DNA from: Candidatus Rubneribacter avistercoris
GTDB lineage: Bacteria; Actinomycetota; Coriobacteriia; Coriobacteriales; Eggerthellaceae
Direction of reading: 5' to 3'
Length of the DNA stretch: 59,513 nt
NCBI GenBank assembly: GCA_019115845.1
Contig: DXCU01000083.1
Span: 1 to 59,513 of the forward strand
Part shown: piece by piece, positions 25,514-32,901 of the stretch
Layout of the letters: each line of letters starts with the position of its first letter
How positions within the stretch are numbered: the stretch's first letter is position 1
Notes under the pieces: generated by a model
What the model was told of the DNA's origin: nothing
Databases searched by the model: none
Seen by the model: only the letters and a program-made list of their open reading frames with translations
Made by a program: the position numbers and the translations under genes

Positions 25514-25546
25514 CCCCGTGCAAGGAACGCATCGAAGGCGCATGGT

Positions 25547-27148
25547 ATGTGGCAAAATGAGGATGTGATCCACGTGTTCCAATACGAGTGGTTCTTGGTG
25601 AGAAACGCCGCTTGTTTCCCTGATCGTCCTGCGGTTGTCGACAAAAACGGCACTCTGACATGGGAGCAGCTCAATCGACAGAGCGATTGGCTGGCGCAAG
25701 CTATGAAGGCGGTCGGCATTCAAAAGGGAAGGCGCGTGGCGCTTTTGTGGCACAGCTCGCTTGAGTGGATGCTGGTGTGGTGCGCATGCCAGAAAATCGG
25801 CGCCGTGACGGTACCGTTGAACGCGCGCCTTTTGCCCGAAGAGATTGCGCTTGATATGCATATGGCCGATTGCGATGTCTTGTTCTGCGCAGATCGTTTC
25901 CTGGAAACGGGCCGTTTTCTTGCAGGGAGGATCAACCTTACCGTGTTGGTCGCCGAAGGGGGCGCGCACGATGGCTCGTGGATGTCTTGGAGTGCGTTTT
26001 ACAATCTGGGATCCTCCGGCCCCGTGTCGGAGGATTTGAAAGATGATGACGAGTCTATCATCTTGTTCACGAGTGGAACAACGGGACGGCCTAAAGGGGT
26101 TGTGCGCACGCAGAGAATGGTGCGCGAGCACGCTCTTGTCCTCGCGCTGGAAAGCGGGGGATGTTCGAAGCATGAGATCATGCTGACAACCTCGCCGTTC
26201 TACCATACCGGTGGTTTGATGTGCATCCTCAAGATGGCCGCGCTCGCTGGGACCGTGGTGCTGGTTGAGCGGTTTGACGCTCCTGCCGTGCTTGACATGA
26301 TCGAGCGATACGAGGTCACGCAGGTGCTCATGGTGCCGCCTGTCGTTTACCGACGTTTGACGTCGTGTCCGAAAAGGGCTGATCTTACGTTGCCGAGCGT
26401 GCGGGATGTGCTGATCTCTGGCGGACGGTGCGATCTTGGGTACGCTCGTTCCATCTTCGAGCTGTTTCCCAATGCCCGATTGAGGTTTTCCTGGGGATCG
26501 ACCGAGGCGTGTTCGATCACGAGCATCGCCCTCGACAAGACAACGCTCGAGCGTCGCCCCGAACTCGTTTCCACCGTGGGAACCGTCAACGCTCTTGTGG
26601 AGGTGAAGCTTGTTGACGAGCGCGGCCAAGATGTGAAGGACGGCGAGGTTGGAGAGGGGTTGGTTCGCTCGCCGATGGTGTTTCAGGGCTATCTTGGCAA
26701 CGTCAAGGAATCCGGCCAGGATGTGCTTGCCGGAGGATGGTTGCGGACGGGCGATTTGCTCAAGCGCGACGCGGAAGGTTACTACTATCTTGTGGACAGG
26801 CTCAAGGATGTCATCAAAACGGGTGGAGAGAACGTGTACGCCTTGGAGATAGAAAGGGTTCTGCTCGAGCACCCGTACATAGCCGATTGCGCGGTGGTGG
26901 GCGTGTATGACGAGGTGTACGAAGAGGGCATAGCCGCAGCCATTGTATTGGAGCCAGGGCGCACCCTTGATCCTGACGATCTTATCTCGTTTTGCAGGTC
27001 GCATCTTCCTGGCTACAAGAAGCCTCGGTACTGGGCTGTGCTTGACGCGTTGCCCGTCAACAGCATAGGAAAAGTTCAAAAAGCCGAATTGCGAAGGCGG
27101 GGGAGAGCGCTTTTCTCTCCTTTGCCGGGCATCAACCGGAAAGGATGA
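25547..27148 (+). CDS. AMP-forming acyl-CoA ligase, CaiC-like
   Basis: A 533-residue member of the ANL superfamily that activates the pathway acid with ATP and CoA. LFTSGTTGRPKGVV is the phosphate-binding loop, FSWGSTEACSITS the adenine-binding region, and RTGDLLKRDAEGYYYLVDRLKDVIKTGGENVYALEIE the hinge to the C-terminal domain. GKVQKAEL holds the catalytic Lys. The gene is contiguous with the CaiB- and CaiA-like genes. The ATG at 25547 is preceded by GAAGGCG; a GTG at 25565 is an alternative start. Confidence 0.9.
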   Translation: MWQNEDVIHVFQYEWFLVRNAACFPDRPAVVDKNGTLTWEQLNRQSDWLAQAMKAVGIQKGRRVALLWHSSLEWMLVWCACQKIGAVTVPLNARLLPEEIALDMHMADCDVLFCADRFLETGRFLAGRINLTVLVAEGGAHDGSWMSWSAFYNLGSSGPVSEDLKDDDESIILFTSGTTGRPKGVVRTQRMVREHALVLALESGGCSKHEIMLTTSPFYHTGGLMCILKMAALAGTVVLVERFDAPAVLDMIERYEVTQVLMVPPVVYRRLTSCPKRADLTLPSVRDVLISGGRCDLGYARSIFELFPNARLRFSWGSTEACSITSIALDKTTLERRPELVSTVGTVNALVEVKLVDERGQDVKDGEVGEGLVRSPMVFQGYLGNVKESGQDVLAGGWLRTGDLLKRDAEGYYYLVDRLKDVIKTGGENVYALEIERVLLEHPYIADCAVVGVYDEVYEEGIAAAIVLEPGRTLDPDDLISFCRSHLPGYKKPRYWAVLDALPVNSIGKVQKAELRRRGRALFSPLPGINRKG

Positions 27149-27154
27149 AACGAG

Positions 27155-28456
27155 ATGCCCGAAACCGATTTCGACGCGGTTGTCGTCGGCTCCGGGTGCG
27201 CGGGCGCCGTGGCGGCCTACGAGCTGGCGCGGGCCGGCAAGAGCGCGCTCGTCATCGAGCGCGGCAACTTCGCCGGCGCGAAGAACATGACGGGAGGGCG
27301 CGTCTACTCGCACTCACTGAAGAAGGTGTTCCCGAATTTTGAACAGGAGGCTCCGCTCGAGCGCAAGATCACCCACGAGCGCATGGCGTTCATGGATCCC
27401 GCGAGCCAGACGGCCGTGGACTTCACCTCGCCCGAGCTTTCCGAGGAGGGCAAGGACTCCTACGCCGTCCTGCGCGCGCCCTTCGACCAGTGGCTCGCCG
27501 GGAAGGCGGAGGACGCTGGCGCCGAGTACATCTACGGCATCGCCGTGGAGGAGCTTTTGAAGGACGAGTCCGGCAAGGTTGTCGGCGTGCGCGCCGGCGA
27601 GGACGAGATCACCGCCGAGGTGGTCATCCTCGCCGAAGGCTGCAACACCGTGCTCGCCGAGAGGTGCCTGGGCAATCCGCGTCCGAAGCCCAGCCAGATG
27701 GCGGTGGGCATCAAGCAGGTGTTCGAGCTGCCCGCGGGCGTCATCGAGGACCGCTTCCTGCTGCCGGAGGGCGAGGGCGCGGCCATGCTCTTCGTGGGCG
27801 ACTGCACGCACGGCAACGTGGGCGGCGGCTTTTTGTACACGAACAAGGACTCCATCTCGCTTGGCCTTGTGGCCACCGTCTCAACGGCCGCTGACGGCGC
27901 CAACGAGACGCCGGTGTACCAGATGCTCGAGGATTTCAAGCACCATCCGGCTGTGGCCCCCATCATCAGGGGCGCGAAGCTTGTGGAGCACTCGGGCCAC
28001 ATGGTGCCCGAGGGCGGCCACGACATGGTGCCGCGCTACGTGTTCGACGGCTGCCTGGTGGCGGGCGAGTCGGCGGGGTTGTGCATGAACATGGGTTACC
28101 AGGTGCGCGGCATGGACTTCGCCATCGCGTCCGGCCAGATGGCTGGCCAGGCCGCGGTCAAAGCGCTCGACGCGGGCGACACGAGCGCGGCGGGTCTCGC
28201 GTCCTACAAGCAGGCCATGGAGGACTCGTTCGTCATCAAGGACCTGCGCACGTTTTGCAAGTGGCCCCACGTCATGGAGGGCTGGTCCAGCATGTTCGCC
28301 GACTACCCGGTCATGGCGAAAGAGGTTATGAACGCGCTGTTCAGCGTAGACGGCAAGCCGCAGAAGCCCCTCATGAAACGCATGATGCCCATCGTGAGGA
28401 AGCGCGGCCTCATCAAGCTGGCCAAAGAGGTGAGGAAGGCGGTGAAGTCGCTGTGA
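27155..28456 (+). CDS. fixC: FixC-type electron transfer flavoprotein-quinone oxidoreductase-like flavoprotein
   Basis: A 433-residue FAD protein with an N-terminal GSGCAGAVAAYELARAG dinucleotide fold, AKNMTGGRVYSHSL and the C-terminal GLCMNMGYQVRGMDFAIASGQMAGQAAVKAL block. FixC works with the ferredoxin-like FixX and with FixAB to deliver low-potential or quinone-derived electrons. In carnitine reduction and nitrogen fixation the FixABCX set couples such transfers and may bifurcate electrons. Its TGA overlaps the GTG of fixX. It lies 6 bases after the ligase. Confidence 0.93.
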   Translation: MPETDFDAVVVGSGCAGAVAAYELARAGKSALVIERGNFAGAKNMTGGRVYSHSLKKVFPNFEQEAPLERKITHERMAFMDPASQTAVDFTSPELSEEGKDSYAVLRAPFDQWLAGKAEDAGAEYIYGIAVEELLKDESGKVVGVRAGEDEITAEVVILAEGCNTVLAERCLGNPRPKPSQMAVGIKQVFELPAGVIEDRFLLPEGEGAAMLFVGDCTHGNVGGGFLYTNKDSISLGLVATVSTAADGANETPVYQMLEDFKHHPAVAPIIRGAKLVEHSGHMVPEGGHDMVPRYVFDGCLVAGESAGLCMNMGYQVRGMDFAIASGQMAGQAAVKALDAGDTSAAGLASYKQAMEDSFVIKDLRTFCKWPHVMEGWSSMFADYPVMAKEVMNALFSVDGKPQKPLMKRMMPIVRKRGLIKLAKEVRKAVKSL

Positions 28457-28764
28457 GCAAGGTGGGGAAGATCACGGTCAACGTCGACGGGTTCCTGGCG
28501 CTCGACAAGTACGAGGTGGACGAGGAGAGCGCTCACATCGAGCTGGCGGAGGACGACGGGTCCGAGGGGTACGCGGAGGAGTTCCTCAAGCTCGTGCGCG
28601 TATGTCCGGCGGCGCTTTACAAGATCGACGAGGACGGCAAGAGGTCTTTCGACTACGCCGGCTGCCTGGAGTGCGGCACCTGCCGCATCGCCTGCGAGGG
28701 CACCATCGTCGAAAAGTGGGACAACCCCCGGCCCACCATGGGCGTGGAGTACCGGTACGGATAG
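28453..28764 (+). CDS. fixX: FixX ferredoxin-like protein
   Basis: A 103-residue iron-sulfur partner of FixC. VCPAALY and the CLECGTCRIAC cluster supply the Cys ligands of the [4Fe-4S] centre. The start is a GTG at 28453 that overlaps the last bases of fixC, so translation is coupled. The conserved tail WDNPRPTMGVEYRYG is typical of FixX. The rpoN start codon follows 6 bases after its stop. Confidence 0.93.
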   Translation: MSKVGKITVNVDGFLALDKYEVDEESAHIELAEDDGSEGYAEEFLKLVRVCPAALYKIDEDGKRSFDYAGCLECGTCRIACEGTIVEKWDNPRPTMGVEYRYG

Positions 28765-28770
28765 GGTGCC

Positions 28771-30075
28771 ATGAGGCAGATACAGCAGGCCGTCCAAAAC
28801 CTCGGTCTGTCCCAGCACCATTTGCAGACCATGACGCTTCTGGCCATGACGTCGGTCGAGCTGGAGGCGCACCTCGACGAGATCGCGCTCGAGAATCCCG
28901 TGATCGAGGTGGTCCGTCCCGACGTCGAGGTGGCCTTCGCCGCGGCGTCGCCGGGCTGGGATGGGCTTGTGGGAGGCGAGGGGCTGTCCTCGGACAAGAT
29001 CGGCGACGTTCAAGATACCCCCTGCATCGAAGAGCACCTGCTCAGCCAAGTTGCCGTTGCACGGCTTTCGGAGCAGGAACTGCACGTGCTTCGCTATCTG
29101 ATCGGCATGATCGATGAGAGCGGCTACCTTTCGCAGTCGCCGGAGCAAGCGGCGTCGAGTCTTGGCGTTGAGGCGGCGGTGGTCGTGCGCATGGTGGAGC
29201 TGCTCCAGTCCCTCGAGCCATGCGGCATCGGCGCGCGGTCGGTGCGCGAAAGCCTGTTGTTGCAGCTTGAGGCGCTGCATCCCGATGCCGTGCTGGCTCG
29301 CGGAATAGTGGCCGACCATCTGCCCCTTTTGGCGAAAAACCGTGTGGGCGAGATAGAGCGCGCCTTTCCTGGAACGTCGCGTCAAGAGGTGATCGAGGCG
29401 ATGGGGCTTATTCGCAGCCTCGATCCTCGACCTGGGGCGATGTTCGCTCGCGAGCGAACGCAGTACGTGCTGGCGGACATTGTGGTCGAACAGACCGACG
29501 AGGGGTTCCGGGTGGAGCTAGGGCCTGCGGCAAGCTACGATGTGGTTCTCGACCCCTCCTTTCGCGCGAAGGCGAGGGAGGGGGCCGACGGATCGGCGGT
29601 TGAATGGGTGGAAGGCAAATACCGCCAGGCGTACGGCCTGCGCGCCAGCCTCAGGCAGCGACGCGAGCTCATGTTGAGCATCGCCGAGCAGTTGGTGGCC
29701 AGGCAGAAGGCGTTTTTCGCCTTCGGGCCGCGTCATCGGCGGGAGGTGACCATGGGCCAGGTCGCCGAGGATCTGTCCGTCAGCGTTTCAACTGTGAGCC
29801 GTGCGGTCAAAGGGTCCTTCGTGCAGTGCCGTTGGGGCGTGGTTCCCATGAAGTCATTGTTCTCGCACTCGACCATAGCCCGTCCCCCCGCAGGCGGCAA
29901 CCTCCGCATGATGTTGCGCGACATTGTGGAAGGCGAAGACAGGTCCTGCCCTCTGAGCGATCAGAAGATCGCGGAAGAGTTCGCACGCCGCGGCGTGGAG
30001 CTGTCGCGCAGGACGGTCGCCCGGTTCCGGCAGGAACTGGGCATTCCTCCTGCTTCCGAGCGGCGTTACCGTTGA
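28771..30075 (+). CDS. rpoN: RNA polymerase sigma-54 factor
   Basis: A 434-residue sigma-54 protein, slightly short for the family. Region I is present at the N-terminus (QQAVQNLGLSQHHLQTMTLLAM...LDEIALENPVIEV) and contacts the activator. The core-binding region follows. The helix-turn-helix reads GQVAEDLSVSVSTVSRAVKGSFVQC. The C-terminal RpoN box is SRRTVARFRQELGIPPASERR. Region II is short. It is the last gene of an operon with two -24/-12 promoters, so it probably drives its own synthesis once activated. Sigma-54 is rare in Actinobacteria. Confidence 0.96.
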   Translation: MRQIQQAVQNLGLSQHHLQTMTLLAMTSVELEAHLDEIALENPVIEVVRPDVEVAFAAASPGWDGLVGGEGLSSDKIGDVQDTPCIEEHLLSQVAVARLSEQELHVLRYLIGMIDESGYLSQSPEQAASSLGVEAAVVVRMVELLQSLEPCGIGARSVRESLLLQLEALHPDAVLARGIVADHLPLLAKNRVGEIERAFPGTSRQEVIEAMGLIRSLDPRPGAMFARERTQYVLADIVVEQTDEGFRVELGPAASYDVVLDPSFRAKAREGADGSAVEWVEGKYRQAYGLRASLRQRRELMLSIAEQLVARQKAFFAFGPRHRREVTMGQVAEDLSVSVSTVSRAVKGSFVQCRWGVVPMKSLFSHSTIARPPAGGNLRMMLRDIVEGEDRSCPLSDQKIAEEFARRGVELSRRTVARFRQELGIPPASERRYR

Positions 30076-30180
30076 GCGTGGGGACTCTCGGGGGAGGGGG
30101 CTTCATCATGGCGTCCTTCCAAGGGTGATGCGATTGTTGTTGCGCGGGCCCGCTGAAACCATGATAGCGGACGGACTTTG

Positions 30181-30198
30181 CGCGCCGATGGCGCGTTT
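30181..30198 (+). terminator. Short GC hairpin downstream of rpoN, possible weak terminator
   Basis: CGCGCC (30181-30186), loop GAT, GGCGCG (30190-30195), then only three T residues. It lies about 105 bases after the rpoN stop codon in a region without genes. Confidence 0.35.
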
Positions 30199-30273
30199 CC
30201 AGCGGAAAACCGGCGCGATCTTGCGCGGATCCAGCATGCTTCCCACATGGATCTGATGCAAACCTAGCGCGCC

Positions 30274-30328
30274 TCCAGCACGGATCCAGCGGCGTTCCAA
30301 CGTGGTTCCAGCACGTCTCCAGCGTCCC
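30274..30328. repeat. 11-bp tandem repeat, five copies
   Basis: TCCAGC-type units start at 30274, 30285, 30296, 30307 and 30318, exactly 11 bases apart, with the core TCCA(G/A)C conserved and the last five bases variable. Related but unphased TCCAGC words occur at about 30199 and 30230. The array lies in the 456-base gap between rpoN and rseP (30076-30531), where I see no gene. One turn of spacing suggests a protein-binding array or a decayed simple repeat. Confidence 0.75.
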
Positions 30329-30484
30329 AGGTCGGCGCTTCGGCCGATCCTCGGATGGCGGTCGTCTTCGACGGTGGAAACCCGTTTCCCTCCCGCCGGA
30401 TTGCCGTTCGTGGTGAAATGAAGGGATGCTTGTAGGTTTTTCCCGCGCATCGGTTTGGGGGCGGTGCGTACGGACGCGCATCCT

Positions 30485-30490
30485 TATAAT
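30485..30490 (+). promoter_or_regulatory. TATAAT -10 element upstream of rseP
   Basis: A perfect TATAAT 42 bases before the rseP start codon. I find no good -35 hexamer at 16-18 bases, so this is only a partial promoter call. A promoter is needed here because the rpoN operon precedes it. Confidence 0.4.
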
Positions 30491-30531
30491 GGTGGCGAAA
30501 CGCACTCTCGCATTCGGAAGGATTCGAGTTC

Positions 30532-31650
30532 ATGGATATCGTTCTCATGATCGTTTACGCCACGCTCGTGCTGGGATTCCTCGTGTTCATTCACGAGGGC
30601 GGGCACTATTTGGCCTCGCGCGCGTTCGGCGTGCGCGTGACCGAGTTCATGCTGGGCCTGCCCGGTCCCAGCATCGGGTTCACCAGGGGAGGCACCAAGT
30701 TCGGCGTCACGCCCATCCTGTTGGGAGGCTACGCCAAGGTGTGCGGCATGGAGCCGGGCGAGATGAGCCCTCATCTGGAGAAGGTCCTCGCGTCCCTGTA
30801 TCGTCGCGGCACCGCCAACATGGAGGACGTGGCCGCCGACTGCGGCATCTCCGACGACGACGCCTACGCGGCGCTCGAGGAGCTGACGGAGTGGGGCAGC
30901 GTGCTGGGGCCGACGAAGAAAGACCAGTACAACACCTACCGCACGCCCGCGTTGAGGCCAACGAAAAAGCAGGTCAAGGCCGCGCGTGCGGCAGGTTTGC
31001 CCGATCCCGCCTCCTACGGGGCGGGCGAGCCTCGTCCCGTGGACGATCCGCGCGCCTTCTTCGAGAGCGAGTACCGCCAGCAGTACCGCAGCCTGCCGTT
31101 TTGGAAACGCGCCGTCATTTTGGTCGCCGGCGTGGCGGTGAACCTCCTTTTCGCCGTCGCGCTGTTCGTCGTTCTGTTCTCCGTGATCGGCGTGGACATG
31201 CAGAATCCGACGACGGGCGTGGTGCAGCATGTGGTGGTGGGTCCGCTGCAGGCCGTGCAGGTGGGGTTCTCCTATATCGGACTGGTCGTGCAGATGATCG
31301 CGGGGCTGTTCAATCCCGCCACTGCGGCCGACACCGTGTCCAACTCCTCGTCCATCATCGGCATCGCGGTCATGTCCAAGGATGCGTTCGACATGGGGCC
31401 GGTCTACGTCATCCAGTTCGTGGCGTCCATTTCGGTGTCGCTCGGCATCATGAACCTGCTGCCCATCCCGCCGCTTGACGGCGGCCGCCTGGTGGTTGAA
31501 GTGTTCCAGAAGATCTCGCGTCGCACGGTGTCGATGCGGGCGCTCAACTACCTGTCGATGGCCGGCATGGCGCTGTTCGTCTGCTTCTTCCTGATCATGG
31601 CGAACCAGGACATCCAGCGCATCATATCGGGGGCGGGGTTCGGCGCGTAG
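30532..31650 (+). CDS. rseP: RseP-type site-2 membrane metalloprotease with an inserted winged-helix-like segment
   Basis: A 372-residue M50 intramembrane protease. HEGGH near residue 22 supplies the zinc-binding His and catalytic Glu, and NLLPIPPLDGG near the C-terminus supplies the Asp ligand. The middle is unusual. Between GGYAKVCGM and the second hydrophobic helix (VILVAGVAVNLLF) are about 110 extra residues. Their first half (about residues 79-125) reads like a winged helix: HLEKVLASLYRRG, NMEDVAADCG, DDDAYAALEELTEWGSV. The PDZ domain expected after the second helix is missing or vestigial. It leads the usual rseP-ispG-proS run. Confidence 0.88.
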   Translation: MDIVLMIVYATLVLGFLVFIHEGGHYLASRAFGVRVTEFMLGLPGPSIGFTRGGTKFGVTPILLGGYAKVCGMEPGEMSPHLEKVLASLYRRGTANMEDVAADCGISDDDAYAALEELTEWGSVLGPTKKDQYNTYRTPALRPTKKQVKAARAAGLPDPASYGAGEPRPVDDPRAFFESEYRQQYRSLPFWKRAVILVAGVAVNLLFAVALFVVLFSVIGVDMQNPTTGVVQHVVVGPLQAVQVGFSYIGLVVQMIAGLFNPATAADTVSNSSSIIGIAVMSKDAFDMGPVYVIQFVASISVSLGIMNLLPIPPLDGGRLVVEVFQKISRRTVSMRALNYLSMAGMALFVCFFLIMANQDIQRIISGAGFGA

Positions 31651-31833
31651 GCCCTCCGTGCCGCGTCGTCGAGCTGCTCCGCGAAAACCCTGTGCATTTG
31701 CGCCGTCTTGCGCGCGATCGGAGGTAGAATAGGCCGATACGCTCGCGCCCCCCGGCTTTTCTCCGCTTGGGATGTCGCGCTGTCAGCGCGTGCGACGACG
31801 GCGGCGGGCGGAAGGACGAGGAACGGAGGCCCG

Positions 31834-32901
31834 ATGGCATCATGCGCCAAACCGAACGAGGCCACCCGCCGGGTCATGGTGGGCGGCGTGCCCCTGGGCG
31901 GCGGCGCGCCCGTCGCGGTGCAGTCGATGCTCAACGCGCCGGCCGACGACGTGGCGGCCAACCTCGCGCAGATCGACGCGCTCGCCCAGGCGGGCTGCGA
32001 AATCGTGCGCATGGCCGTCCCGCGCAAAAGCTGCCTTGATGCGTTTTCGGCCGTGTGCGAGCAGTCGCCCCTGCCCGTGGTGGCCGACGTCCACTTCTCC
32101 GCGGACATCGCCGTGGCGGCCGCCCGCCGGGGCGCGGCGAAGCTGCGCATCAATCCCGGCAACATCGGCGGGCTCGATGCGACCGACGCCGTGTTGGATG
32201 CGGCGGGCGAGGCGGGCATCCCCATCCGCATCGGGGTGAACGCGGGCTCGCTCGATGCCGAGCTGGCGGCGCGCGACGATCTTGCGCTTCCGGAGAAGCT
32301 GGCCCGCTCGGCCGCGGACTACGTGCGCCACTGCGAGGCCCGCGGTTTCCGCGACCTGGTGGTCAGCGCGAAGGCTCACGACGTGATGACCACGGTGCGC
32401 ACGTACCGCCTGCTCAGCGAGGAGCTTCCGCACGTGCCCCTGCATATCGGCGTCACCGAGGCGGGCACGGCGTTCCAGGGGCTTGTCAAAAGCGCGTGCG
32501 GCTTGGGCGTTCTTTTGGAGGAGGGCATCGGCGACACGCTGCGCATCTCGCTCACCGACGATCCCGCGACCGAGGTCCGGGCGTGCTGGACGCTGCTCGC
32601 GGCGCTCGACCTGCGCCGTCGCGGCCCGGAACTCATCAGCTGCCCCACGTGCGGGCGCTGCCAGGTGGACCTCATCGCGCTCGCGCGCGAGGTGGAGGAG
32701 CGCATCGCCGGTCTGGACAAGCCGCTTAAGGTGGCGGTGATGGGCTGCGTGGTGAACGGGCCGGGCGAGGCTGCCGACGCCGACATAGGCGTGGCGTGCG
32801 GCAAAGGGTCCGGCGCGGTGTTTTCCAAGGGAACCGTCGTCCGCAAGGTGGAGGAGAGCGCCATCGTGGACGCTTTGATGGAGGAGATAGGAAGGCTATG
32901 A
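31834..32901 (+). CDS. ispG: 4-hydroxy-3-methylbut-2-en-1-yl diphosphate synthase
   Basis: The MEP-pathway iron-sulfur enzyme that reductively opens the cyclic diphosphate MEcPP. The 355-residue bacterial short form has VADVHFSADIA, KLRINPGNIGG, a GVTEAG segment and the cluster ligands in SCPTCGRC plus the Cys of MGCVVNGPGEA. I use ATG 31834, preceded by AACGGAGG; upstream in-frame codons are not conserved-looking. Its stop overlaps the ATG of proS. It belongs to the same pathway as dxr at 3818. Confidence 0.95.
   Translation: MASCAKPNEATRRVMVGGVPLGGGAPVAVQSMLNAPADDVAANLAQIDALAQAGCEIVRMAVPRKSCLDAFSAVCEQSPLPVVADVHFSADIAVAAARRGAAKLRINPGNIGGLDATDAVLDAAGEAGIPIRIGVNAGSLDAELAARDDLALPEKLARSAADYVRHCEARGFRDLVVSAKAHDVMTTVRTYRLLSEELPHVPLHIGVTEAGTAFQGLVKSACGLGVLLEEGIGDTLRISLTDDPATEVRACWTLLAALDLRRRGPELISCPTCGRCQVDLIALAREVEERIAGLDKPLKVAVMGCVVNGPGEAADADIGVACGKGSGAVFSKGTVVRKVEESAIVDALMEEIGRL

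Noticed and set aside
24674..27313. An 879-residue minus-strand open frame
   Set aside because: It runs opposite to the DASS transporter, CaiC-like ligase and start of fixC, all with clear family motifs. Its own composition is that of a reverse-complement shadow.
18534..28764. Assignment of the cai/fix-like genes as a carnitine pathway
   Set aside because: CaiD, CaiE and the BCCT carrier CaiT are absent and two anion transporters are present, so carnitine is not supported as the substrate.
30274..30328. The 11-bp array as a CRISPR
   Set aside because: The unit is far too short and there are no spacers or cas genes.
30106..30450. Minus-strand frame across the rpoN-rseP gap
   Set aside because: It consists largely of the 11-bp repeat read in protein and low-complexity sequence, without ribosome site or family.
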